Part shown: positions 55,062 through 62,366 of the stretch, in pieces
Position numbering within the stretch: position 1 is the first letter of the stretch
How the letters are laid out: each line of letters opens with the position of its first letter
Assembly (NCBI RefSeq): GCF_014656375.1
Contig: NZ_BNCH01000007.1
Span: forward strand, 1-64,000
DNA length: 64,000 bases
From: Aliiroseovarius zhejiangensis
GTDB taxonomy: Bacteria; Pseudomonadota; Alphaproteobacteria; Rhodobacterales; Rhodobacteraceae
Direction of reading: 5' to 3'
Translations under genes and position numbers: made by a program
The notes under the pieces: generated by a model
What the model was told of the DNA's origin: nothing
Databases searched by the model: none
The model's input: the letters and a program-made list of their open reading frames with translations, nothing else

Positions 55062-55523
55062 ATGGCGAAGAAAAAGCAGACCGACCGCCCCAACCCGCCC
55101 CGCGCGCATACTGCCAGGTGCAGCGAGGACGGGCCCGTTGTCGTCGACGACCAACCCTTGCCCAAGAAGGTGGCCGAAACGCCGCTGGAACAGAAAAGCC
55201 CGGCGGAATGGGCCTATGAGCGGCTGATTCTCTATATCAAGAACTTCGAGGAACAGTTGGACAATGAACACGAGGTCGCGATGGGCTTCACTGGTGGCGA
55301 TGCCGGTGTGCTGCGGATCGAAGGGATCGGGTATTTCGACCCTGATGTGCTGACATTCTACGGGTCGGATGGCGAAGGCACGAAAACGCAGTTGATCCAG
55401 CATGTCAGCCAGCTGTCGGTCATGTTGCGCGCCCTGCCGAAACGGATCGAAAGCGAAGCCCCCAATCGCATTGGGTTTCGCCTGGCTGCCCAGTTGGAGG
55501 ACAGTGACGCCGCCGAGGGCTGA
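55062..55523 (+). CDS. DUF6173-family protein
   Basis: The 153-residue protein has a polar, variable N-terminus and a conserved C-terminal domain (SPAEWAYERLILYIKNFEEQ, MGFTGGDAGVLRIEGIGYFD, LIQHVSQLSVMLRAL). I recall this pattern as DUF6173 from Rhodobacteraceae. No membrane segment or catalytic motif is seen; function unknown. GTGAGG precedes the ATG. Confidence 0.72.
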   Translation: MAKKKQTDRPNPPRAHTARCSEDGPVVVDDQPLPKKVAETPLEQKSPAEWAYERLILYIKNFEEQLDNEHEVAMGFTGGDAGVLRIEGIGYFDPDVLTFYGSDGEGTKTQLIQHVSQLSVMLRALPKRIESEAPNRIGFRLAAQLEDSDAAEG

Positions 55524-55601
55524 TCTGCAATCCGGCCCGTGACAGACGATTACAAATCGGGTAATTGAAACTTCAACGCAGGTTTGTGAACAGGAAGACA
55601 C

Positions 55602-55739
55602 ATGATGGAAGATCACGTACACGGAACGATGGACACCAGCGAGCAGGAAAAAACCTTTGAAGGTTTTGTAAAGTTTTCAGCCCGCGCGGTGATCGCTTTC
55701 TTGGTGGTGCTGCTTCTGCTGGCGATGTTCAACGCCTGA
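55602..55739 (+). CDS. aa3-type cytochrome c oxidase subunit IV (small)
   Basis: A 45-residue reading frame begins MMEDHVHGTMDTSEQEKTFE, has a soluble helix then FVKFSARAVIAFLVVLLLLAMFNA as one membrane helix. This matches the bacterial aa3-type oxidase subunit IV family, which sits beside the catalytic subunits without cofactors. Ribosome site AGGAAG precedes two adjacent ATGs (55602, 55605). Genes for the other oxidase subunits are not in the window. Confidence 0.87.
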   Translation: MMEDHVHGTMDTSEQEKTFEGFVKFSARAVIAFLVVLLLLAMFNA

Positions 55740-55772
55740 GGCTACGGCCTGTTATCGAGTTAGGATTTCCCG

Positions 55773-56369
55773 ATGTTGCGATTGATCATGGCTGTGTCGC
55801 TGTTGCTGACGCTTGCGGCCTGCGGAGGTGCAGACAATGTCTGGGCCAGCGACGAGGCCGTGTCGCGCGCCAAGTACCGGCATGGCGGGCCACCCACGAT
55901 CACCTTGTTCACCGTGATTTCGAACAAATCCGGGGCAGGCGCTCATTCCGCGCTGATGATCAACGGGTCCGAGCGGCTGATCTTTGATCCGGCGGGGACG
56001 TGGCATCACCCGAACCTGCCCGAACGGCTTGACGTGCATTACGGCATGACCGACAAGGCGGTCGATTTCTATATCGATTACCATGCCCGCATCACCTATC
56101 ACGTGGTGCGGCAGGACATCGTGGTCAGCCCCCAGGTGGCGGAAATGGCGATCCGGGCGGTCGAACGGTATGGCGCGGTGCCAAAAGCGCAATGCGCCAC
56201 TTCGGTCGGGACCATTCTGCGCAGCCTGCCCGGGTTCCAGTCGGTCAAACCCTCGATGTTTCCGAAGAAGATCATGGATCAGTTCGCAGCCTTTCCGGGG
56301 GTGACCGAACGCAAATTCTATGACAACGACCCGGAAGAAAACGGCGTGATTCTGACGCGCGGCATCTGA
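55773..56369 (+). CDS. Lipoprotein with a possible permuted papain-like (NlpC/P60-type) fold
   Basis: The 198-residue protein has a lipoprotein signal ending LTLAAC (C17). The mature part has GAGAHSALMINGSERLIFDPAGTW and, 90 residues later, KAQCATSVGTILRSLPG. A histidine in a Gly/Ala-rich turn followed much later by a cysteine before a helix is the order found in circularly permuted NlpC/P60 enzymes. That would make it a peptidase or amidase at the envelope. This is inference from motif order, not a family match. Confidence 0.7.
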   Translation: MLRLIMAVSLLLTLAACGGADNVWASDEAVSRAKYRHGGPPTITLFTVISNKSGAGAHSALMINGSERLIFDPAGTWHHPNLPERLDVHYGMTDKAVDFYIDYHARITYHVVRQDIVVSPQVAEMAIRAVERYGAVPKAQCATSVGTILRSLPGFQSVKPSMFPKKIMDQFAAFPGVTERKFYDNDPEENGVILTRGI

Positions 56370-56378
56370 CCCGCGCGT

Positions 56379-56708
56379 CTAGCCCAGCAGGTAAAGCAAC
56401 CCGTAAAGCGTGGCGGCCCCGGACAGGATCGCGGCCAGCACATTGCGGCTGAAATACCCCACCGACAAGGTCATCAGTGCAGCACCCAGCCGGGCCGGAT
56501 CGGTCACCCCGCCGGTCGCGGCGGGCCACAGGACCAGCGGCGCGACCAGACCCGGCAACACGGCGACCGGCGTGTAACGCAAGTGGCGCAACAGCCATTC
56601 CGGCATCGGGCGATCCCCGACGATCCCAAGGAAACTGAACCGGATCAGGAAGCTGCCAATCGCCAACGCGACAATGACGATCCAGACCGTGATGTGATCC
56701 GTGATCAT
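56379..56708 (-). CDS. azlD: AzlD-family small subunit of branched-chain amino acid exporter
   Basis: The 109-residue protein has four hydrophobic helices with the AzlD pattern SFLIRFSFLGI and LLRHLRYTPVAVLPGLVAP. AzlC and AzlD form a two-component exporter for leucine and analogues. Its ATG overlaps the azlC stop by 4 bases. Confidence 0.92.
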   Translation of the reverse strand: MITDHITVWIVIVALAIGSFLIRFSFLGIVGDRPMPEWLLRHLRYTPVAVLPGLVAPLVLWPAATGGVTDPARLGAALMTLSVGYFSRNVLAAILSGAATLYGLLYLLG

Positions 56709-57421
56709 TGTCCCGCCTTTCGCGTCATCAGAAGCTCGACCTGCGCCCCGACGATCATCGCGCCGATGGCGGCGACCAGAAGGCCGGAGCCATAGGGCAT
56801 CCACGCCATCAAAAGCGCCAAAACAACCGATGTCGTTGCAGCAGCCACATGCGCCAATGTTCGCAAAGCAGGGGCAATCATCGCCAGAAAGGTAATCGGC
56901 AGCGCAAAATCCAGCGCAAGTGACGGCGGCACCTGCGCCCCGGCCACAGCCCCCACATAGCTTGCGCCATACCAAAGCGGCGCCAGCGGCGCGACAGTCC
57001 CGATATAGTAGGCGAACCGCTCGGACACGGTCAGATCGCGCTCCATCTCGAACTTGATCTGGGACAGGGCATAGGCCTGATCCACCATGAAATAGGCAAC
57101 CAACGCCCGTTTCCACATCGGGGCTTTGCCCAGATAGGGGGTCAGGGACGCGCTATACATTGCCATGCGAAGGTTCACCGCCAACGCAGTCAGGATCACG
57201 ATGATCGTCGGCGCATTCTCGGTCATCAACTGAACCGCGGTAAACTGGGCCGCGCCAGCAATCACCAGCACAGAAAAGCTCATCACCTCGACCACGTTCA
57301 AACCGGCTTCGGTCGCGACCACGCCAAACAGCGCAGCGAAGGGAACGATCACCAGGATGAATGGCAAAGCGTCACGCACACCGCGCAGGAAATGTCGTTT
57401 CGGGTTGGACGAAGTCATCAT
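56705..57421 (-). CDS. azlC: AzlC-family large subunit of branched-chain amino acid exporter
   Basis: The 238-residue membrane protein has the AzlC features GVRDALPFILVIVPFAALFG, GAAQFTAVQLM and ALAVNLRMAMYSASLTPYL, with about six helices. Together with AzlD it probably exports branched-chain amino acids. It is divergent from fdhD across 50 bases. Confidence 0.93.
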   Translation of the reverse strand: MMTSSNPKRHFLRGVRDALPFILVIVPFAALFGVVATEAGLNVVEVMSFSVLVIAGAAQFTAVQLMTENAPTIIVILTALAVNLRMAMYSASLTPYLGKAPMWKRALVAYFMVDQAYALSQIKFEMERDLTVSERFAYYIGTVAPLAPLWYGASYVGAVAGAQVPPSLALDFALPITFLAMIAPALRTLAHVAAATTSVVLALLMAWMPYGSGLLVAAIGAMIVGAQVELLMTRKAGQ

Positions 57422-57471
57422 CGGGTCCTAAGTTGCGCACTACGCTTACGGCGTCATGGCAGGAGTTGCAA

Positions 57472-58356
57472 TTGGCCACCGAAGACAAACTTTCCGACTA
57501 TCTGATCGCGCCCCTCCCTGCCGATCCACGCCTGACGCGGGCGGTGGACGGCTTCGACGAAACAGGTGCGCCCGTCCATGTATCGGTCGTAGAGGAACGC
57601 CCGCTGACCATCTTCCTGAATAAGCGCGAGATCGTGACCGCCATGACCATCGGTGACTATCCCGAATATCTTGCGCTCGGCTTTCTGCGCAATCAGGGAA
57701 TGCTGTCCGACGATGACCAGATCACGGGTGTGGACTATGACGAAGATATCGACACCGTCGTGGTACGCACTGAGGTCGTGACCGACTACGAAGACAAGCT
57801 GGCGCGCAAAACGCGCACCTCGGGCTGTGCGGTCGGCACCGTGTTCGGCGACATGATGGAGGGGTTGGAGGGGCTGACCCTGCCCGCAGCCCCCCTGAAA
57901 ACCTCGTGGCTGTATGCGCTGGCGCAGAAGATCAACCGCACGCCCTCGCTCTATCTTGAAGCCGGCGCCATCCACGGCACGGTTCTGTGCCAGGAAGACC
58001 GCCCGCTGGTCTATATGGAGGATGTGGGCCGCCACAATGCCGTCGACAAGGTGGCTGGCTGGATGCTGTCCGAAAGCGTCACGGGGGCTGACAAGATCCT
58101 CTACACGACTGGCCGCCTGACGTCCGAGATGGTGATAAAGACCGCGCAAATGGGCATTCCCGTGCTGGTCTCCCGCTCTGGCTTCACCGCGTGGGGGGTA
58201 GAAATCGCGCGCGAGGTCGGTTTAACCCTGATCGGGCGGATGCGCGGGCAACGGTTCACCTGTCTGTCCGGCGAAGACCGCCTGATCCGCGACATGGACC
58301 CCGCGCATGTGATGCGCGAAGACCGCAAACACCGCCGCAAAGGGGCGGGCGCATGA
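57472..58356 (+). CDS. fdhD: Formate dehydrogenase accessory sulfurtransferase FdhD
   Basis: FdhD (294 residues) passes sulfur to the molybdenum cofactor of formate dehydrogenases. Typical segments are YPEYLALGFLRNQGML, EDVGRHNAVDKVAGW, TGRLTSEMVIKTAQMGIPVLVSRS. The active-site loop reads RTSGCAVGTVFGD, so only one of the two cysteines of the E. coli CxxC is present; the first is the essential one. The best start is TTG at 57472, six bases after AGGAG. The stop overlaps mobA. Confidence 0.93.
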   Translation: MATEDKLSDYLIAPLPADPRLTRAVDGFDETGAPVHVSVVEERPLTIFLNKREIVTAMTIGDYPEYLALGFLRNQGMLSDDDQITGVDYDEDIDTVVVRTEVVTDYEDKLARKTRTSGCAVGTVFGDMMEGLEGLTLPAAPLKTSWLYALAQKINRTPSLYLEAGAIHGTVLCQEDRPLVYMEDVGRHNAVDKVAGWMLSESVTGADKILYTTGRLTSEMVIKTAQMGIPVLVSRSGFTAWGVEIAREVGLTLIGRMRGQRFTCLSGEDRLIRDMDPAHVMREDRKHRRKGAGA

Positions 58357-58973
58357 CCAAGCCGGTCGGCATCATTCTGGCGGGTGGTCTGGCCACCCGG
58401 ATGGGCGGGGGCGACAAGGGGCTGTTGCCCTTGGGGGATGGCACGCTTCTGTCGCAGGTCATCGACCGACTGGCCCCGCAAGTGGAGGCAATGGCCCTGA
58501 ACGCCAATGGCGACCCCACGCGGTTTGCAGGCCTCGGACTGCCGATCCTGCCCGACAGCATCGACGGGTTTGCCGGGCCTTTGGCCGGTGTGCTTGCAGG
58601 GCTGGATTGGGCGGCGGCGCAAGGTGCGACGCAGGTGGTATCCGCCGCCGCAGACACCCCGTTTTTCCCCCGCGATCTGGTCGATCGGCTGACGCAAGCG
58701 GCGCGCGCGGCCAACGCTCCGATCGTCCTTGCCGCCACGCTGGACCCTGATCGCGGCCCGATGCGTCAACCGACCTTCGGGCTGTGGGATGTCACCTTGC
58801 GCGACGATCTGCGGACCGCCCTTGAAGACGGGCTGCGCAAGGTCGTGCAATGGACCGACAGCAACGGCGCTGCGCAAGCCGTTTTCGACCCTGACCCGTT
58901 CGACCCGTTCTTCAACGTGAACACCCCCCAAGACCTGACCCGCGCCCAATCCTTGCTGGAGTCCGCCCCATGA
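58353..58973 (+). CDS. mobA: Molybdenum cofactor guanylyltransferase
   Basis: MobA (206 residues) adds GMP to molybdopterin, making the MGD cofactor used by formate dehydrogenase and related enzymes. The nucleotide motif GIILAGGLATRMGGGDKGLL is at the start, with DGFAGPLAGVLAGLD and AADTPFFP following. It overlaps fdhD and the mobB-moeA gene by 4 bases on each side. Confidence 0.95.
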   Translation: MTKPVGIILAGGLATRMGGGDKGLLPLGDGTLLSQVIDRLAPQVEAMALNANGDPTRFAGLGLPILPDSIDGFAGPLAGVLAGLDWAAAQGATQVVSAAADTPFFPRDLVDRLTQAARAANAPIVLAATLDPDRGPMRQPTFGLWDVTLRDDLRTALEDGLRKVVQWTDSNGAAQAVFDPDPFDPFFNVNTPQDLTRAQSLLESAP

Positions 58974-60730
58974 GAATCTTCGGCATCACCGGCTGGAAAA
59001 ACTCCGGCAAAACCGGGCTGATGGAGCGTCTGATCACTCATTTCACCGCCAAGGGACTGCGGGTCTCGACCCTGAAACACACCCATCACGGCGTCGATCT
59101 GGAGCGTCCCGGCACCGACACGCACCGCCACCGCGGGGCGGGCGCGCAAGAGGTCGTGCTGACCTCATCCGCCCGCGTGACGATCCTGCACGAGCTGCGC
59201 GACACCGCGGAACCCGCGCTTGACGACCTGATTGCCCGGCTGACCCCCTGCGATCTGGTGTTGATCGAAGGGTTCAAATCCGCCCCCCACCCCAAGATCG
59301 AGGCCCACCGTGCGGCAACGGGCGCGGCGCTGCTGGCCCCCAAAAACGACACTATCCGCGCGGTTGCCAGCGACACCCCCTTGCCCGACATCGACCTGCC
59401 AGTTTTCGACCTTGACGACACCGCTGCCATTGCTGCTTTCATCGAGGTCGCAACGGGCATGGCCCGAAAATCCTCGGCCAAGCTGGCAAATGACTGTTTC
59501 GCCCTGCCCCCCGGCGTGCATTGGACCCCGGTGGACGAAGCGCTTGAGACCCTGCAAAGCCGCCTGACGCCCATCACCGGCACCGAAACGATTCCTCTGG
59601 CACAGGCGCGCGGCCGTATTCTTGCAACGGACCATATGGCGGTGCGCGCCAACCCGCCCGGCGCAAACGCGGCAGTTGATGGCTATGGTTTTGCTTATGC
59701 CGGGCTTCCGACAGGTGACACGATCCAGATGCCCCTTGTCGATGGACGTGCCGCCGCTGGCGCACCCTTTGCAGGCACGGTGCCAATGGGCCACGCCATC
59801 CGCATCCTGACTGGTGCCCTGCTGCCCGACGGGGTCGACACCGTCGTGATGCAGGAAGACGTGCAGATCGACGGCCAAACCGTCAGCTTTCCCTCAGGCG
59901 TGAAGCCCGGCGCAAACGCCCGCGCCACAGGCGAAGACGTGGCCGCCGGCAAGCTTGCCCTGCCCGCAGGCCACAAAATGCGCGCCCCGGATGTGGCCCT
60001 TCTGTCGGCGCTTGGCCTGCCGGATGCTCAGGTCCATACCAAACTGCGTGTTGGCGTCTTGTCCACCGGCGATGAACTGACTGAGCCCGGCACCACGCTG
60101 GACGTGGGCCGCACCTATGACGCCAATCGCCCGATGCTGCTGTCACTGGCGGAAAATTGGGGCTACACCCCGGTCGATCTGGGGCATGTGGCCGATGATC
60201 GACACAAGCTGCGCAGTGCCTTTGACGATGCGGCCACCAAAGCGGACGTCATCCTGACCTCCGGCGGCGCATCGGCGGGCGATGAAGACCATGTCTCGGC
60301 CCTGCTTGAACAGACCGGATCGCTGCACCACTGGCGCATCGCGATCAAACCGGGCCGCCCGCTGGCACTTGCCCAATGGAACGGCACGCCCGTCTTTGGC
60401 CTGCCCGGCAACCCTGTCGCCGCCCTGATCACCACGCTGATCTTCGCCCGCCCCGCCTTCTCGAAACTCGCGGGCGGCCCTTGGCTTACCCCACAAGCCT
60501 TTGACCTGCCCGCCGCCTTCACGAAATCCAAGAAGCGCGGACGCCGCGAATACCTGCGCGCGCGGGTCAATGATGAGGGTCAAGTTGAAGCGTTCAAATC
60601 CGAAGGTTCCGGCCGCATCTCGGGCCTTAGCTGGGCCACGGGTCTTGTCGAACTGCCAGACGAGGCACTTGACATCACACCCGGCACCCCCGTGCGCTTC
60701 CTGCCTTATACGGGTTTCGGCTTAACGTAA
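58970..60730 (+). CDS. moeA: MobB-MoeA fusion, molybdenum cofactor synthesis
   Basis: The 586-residue protein joins two enzymes. Residues 1 to about 165 are MobB, a P-loop protein (GWKNSGKT at 8-15, KHTHHG, LIEGFK) that helps MobA. Residues about 185-586 are MoeA, which inserts molybdate into adenylated molybdopterin: AVDGYGFAY, RILTGALLPDGVDTVVMQED, GVLSTGDEL, DANRPML, TSGGASAGDEDH and IKPGRPLALA are MoeA hallmarks. The start overlaps mobA by 4 bases. Confidence 0.95.
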   Translation: MRIFGITGWKNSGKTGLMERLITHFTAKGLRVSTLKHTHHGVDLERPGTDTHRHRGAGAQEVVLTSSARVTILHELRDTAEPALDDLIARLTPCDLVLIEGFKSAPHPKIEAHRAATGAALLAPKNDTIRAVASDTPLPDIDLPVFDLDDTAAIAAFIEVATGMARKSSAKLANDCFALPPGVHWTPVDEALETLQSRLTPITGTETIPLAQARGRILATDHMAVRANPPGANAAVDGYGFAYAGLPTGDTIQMPLVDGRAAAGAPFAGTVPMGHAIRILTGALLPDGVDTVVMQEDVQIDGQTVSFPSGVKPGANARATGEDVAAGKLALPAGHKMRAPDVALLSALGLPDAQVHTKLRVGVLSTGDELTEPGTTLDVGRTYDANRPMLLSLAENWGYTPVDLGHVADDRHKLRSAFDDAATKADVILTSGGASAGDEDHVSALLEQTGSLHHWRIAIKPGRPLALAQWNGTPVFGLPGNPVAALITTLIFARPAFSKLAGGPWLTPQAFDLPAAFTKSKKRGRREYLRARVNDEGQVEAFKSEGSGRISGLSWATGLVELPDEALDITPGTPVRFLPYTGFGLT

Positions 60731-60782
60731 TCAGTGTTTCTTCTGGCCGAAAATATCCTAGGGTGAATGCGCGCATGCGCAG

Positions 60783-60800
60783 AGGGGCAAGGCCCCTTCT
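60783..60800. terminator. Short stem between convergent moeA and smpB genes
   Basis: AGGGGC-AAG-GCCCCT followed by TCTT on the plus strand. The stem is only 6 bp and the T tract is interrupted, so termination may be weak. It touches the smpB stop codon. Confidence 0.5.
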
Positions 60801-61276
60801 TAATCCCCGTGCCGCAACAACCGCTGTTTCTGGCGGCCCCAATCCCGCTTGGCCTCGGTCGCGCGTTTGTCATGGGCCTTTTTGCCCTTTGCGATGCCGA
60901 TCTTGATCTTCACCAGACCCTTGTGATTGAAATACATGACCAGAGGCACAAGGGTCATGCCCTTGCGCTGGGTCGCATTCCACATCTTCGCAATCTCGCG
61001 CTTTGAGGCCAGCAGCTTGCGCTTGCGCCGCTCAAGATGCCCCCAGGTCACGGCCTGTTTGTAAGGCGCGATATAGGCGTTGGTCAGGTAAAGCTCTCCA
61101 TCTTCGACCGCCGCGTAGCTTTCGGCGATATTGGCGCCACCTTGACGCAGGGACTTCACCTCGGACCCCATCAGAACGATGCCGCACTCGATATCTTCCT
61201 CGATCGCGTAATCGTACCGCGCGCGCCGATTGTCGGCGATCACCTTGTAGTTGGGGTCATCTTTCGTCTTGGCCAT
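60800..61276 (-). CDS. smpB: SsrA-binding protein
   Basis: SmpB (158 residues) delivers tmRNA to stalled ribosomes. It has [41 protein letters not shown] and the basic C-terminal tail [19 protein letters not shown]. The ATG at 61276 is used. It is just downstream of dapA, a common arrangement in alphaproteobacteria. No tmRNA gene is seen in the window. Confidence 0.97.
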   Translation of the reverse strand: MAKTKDDPNYKVIADNRRARYDYAIEEDIECGIVLMGSEVKSLRQGGANIAESYAAVEDGELYLTNAYIAPYKQAVTWGHLERRKRKLLASKREIAKMWNATQRKGMTLVPLVMYFNHKGLVKIKIGIAKGKKAHDKRATEAKRDWGRQKQRLLRHGD

Positions 61277-61356
61277 GTCGCGGATGTAGGGCTTTGCCCC
61301 GCCCCTGTCCAGCCCGGCCCCCCGCAAATCGCACGGAACCGGACAACAGGTTCAGT

Positions 61357-62226
61357 TCAGAGACCCGCCTGGCGCATTGCGTCGTCCAGCGCCGCCTTGG
61401 TCTGATCGGTCAGGCCGACCAGCGGCGACCGTACCTCTTCCGAACAAAGCCCCAACTTCGACAGCGCATATTTCGCTCCGCTGGTGCCCGGCTCCAGAAA
61501 GATTGCCTTGTGCAGCGGCATCAACTTGTCGGCGATCTCCAACGCGCGGGCATAATCACGTTCAAGGGTCGCGGTCTGCATATCGGCACACAGGCGCGGG
61601 GCCACGTTCGCCGTGACCGAGATACAGCCCTGCCCGCCCTGGGCATTGAACCCGTGCGCGGTGGCGTCTTCGCCGGACAGTTGGACAAAATCCTTGCCGC
61701 AGGTCATGCGCTGCATCGACACGCGGGCCAGATCGCCGGTCGCGTCCTTCACGCCGATGATATTCTTGTGCTTTGCCAGCTCGCCCATTGTTTCCGGCGT
61801 CATGTCCACGACCGACCGGCCGGGAATGTTGTAAATCACGATCGGCAAGTCCACCGCATCGGCCACGGTCAGGAAGTGGTGGATCAGCCCGCGCTGGGTC
61901 GGTTTGTTGTAATAGGGTGTGACCACCAGACCTGCCGCCGCGCCCACGCGTTTGGCATGTTCCATGAACCGCAGGGTTTCCACAGTGTTGTTCGACCCGG
62001 CGCCCGCAATGACCGGCACGCGTCCGGCGGCAGACTCGACCACCGCTTCGATCACCGCTTCATGCTCTTTATGGGTCAGGGTCGGGCTTTCACCGGTCGT
62101 CCCGACAGGCACCAATCCGTGCGACCCTTCGGAAATCTGCCAGTCCACCAAGCGTTTGAGCGCGTCGAAATCCACTGCGCCGTCCTTGAACGGCGTGACC
62201 AGGGCAGGAAGAGATCCTTTGAACAT
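61357..62226 (-). CDS. dapA: 4-hydroxy-tetrahydrodipicolinate synthase
   Basis: DapA (289 residues) condenses pyruvate with aspartate semialdehyde for lysine and diaminopimelate synthesis. Conserved are [43 protein letters not shown] and the Schiff-base lysine in [11 protein letters not shown]. The ATG at 62226 has GGAG upstream; an ATG at 62238 lies 12 bases earlier. Divergent from the transglycosylase gene. Confidence 0.96.
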   Translation of the reverse strand: MFKGSLPALVTPFKDGAVDFDALKRLVDWQISEGSHGLVPVGTTGESPTLTHKEHEAVIEAVVESAAGRVPVIAGAGSNNTVETLRFMEHAKRVGAAAGLVVTPYYNKPTQRGLIHHFLTVADAVDLPIVIYNIPGRSVVDMTPETMGELAKHKNIIGVKDATGDLARVSMQRMTCGKDFVQLSGEDATAHGFNAQGGQGCISVTANVAPRLCADMQTATLERDYARALEIADKLMPLHKAIFLEPGTSGAKYALSKLGLCSEEVRSPLVGLTDQTKAALDDAMRQAGL

Positions 62227-62366
62227 GACACGCTCCATCTTGTTGTATCTGATTTCAGGCGGTGCAAACTGACTCGCACCCGCAAACGCGGCGGAAACTA
62301 GCCGGGTTCAACACAAATGCCAAGTTTGTGTGTTGCGTATCCGGCGGCCATTACTAGTTTTTCCCC

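Noticed and set aside
61357-62301. Plus-strand open frame opposite dapA and smpB
   Set aside because: Antisense to firmly identified genes and without recognisable protein features.
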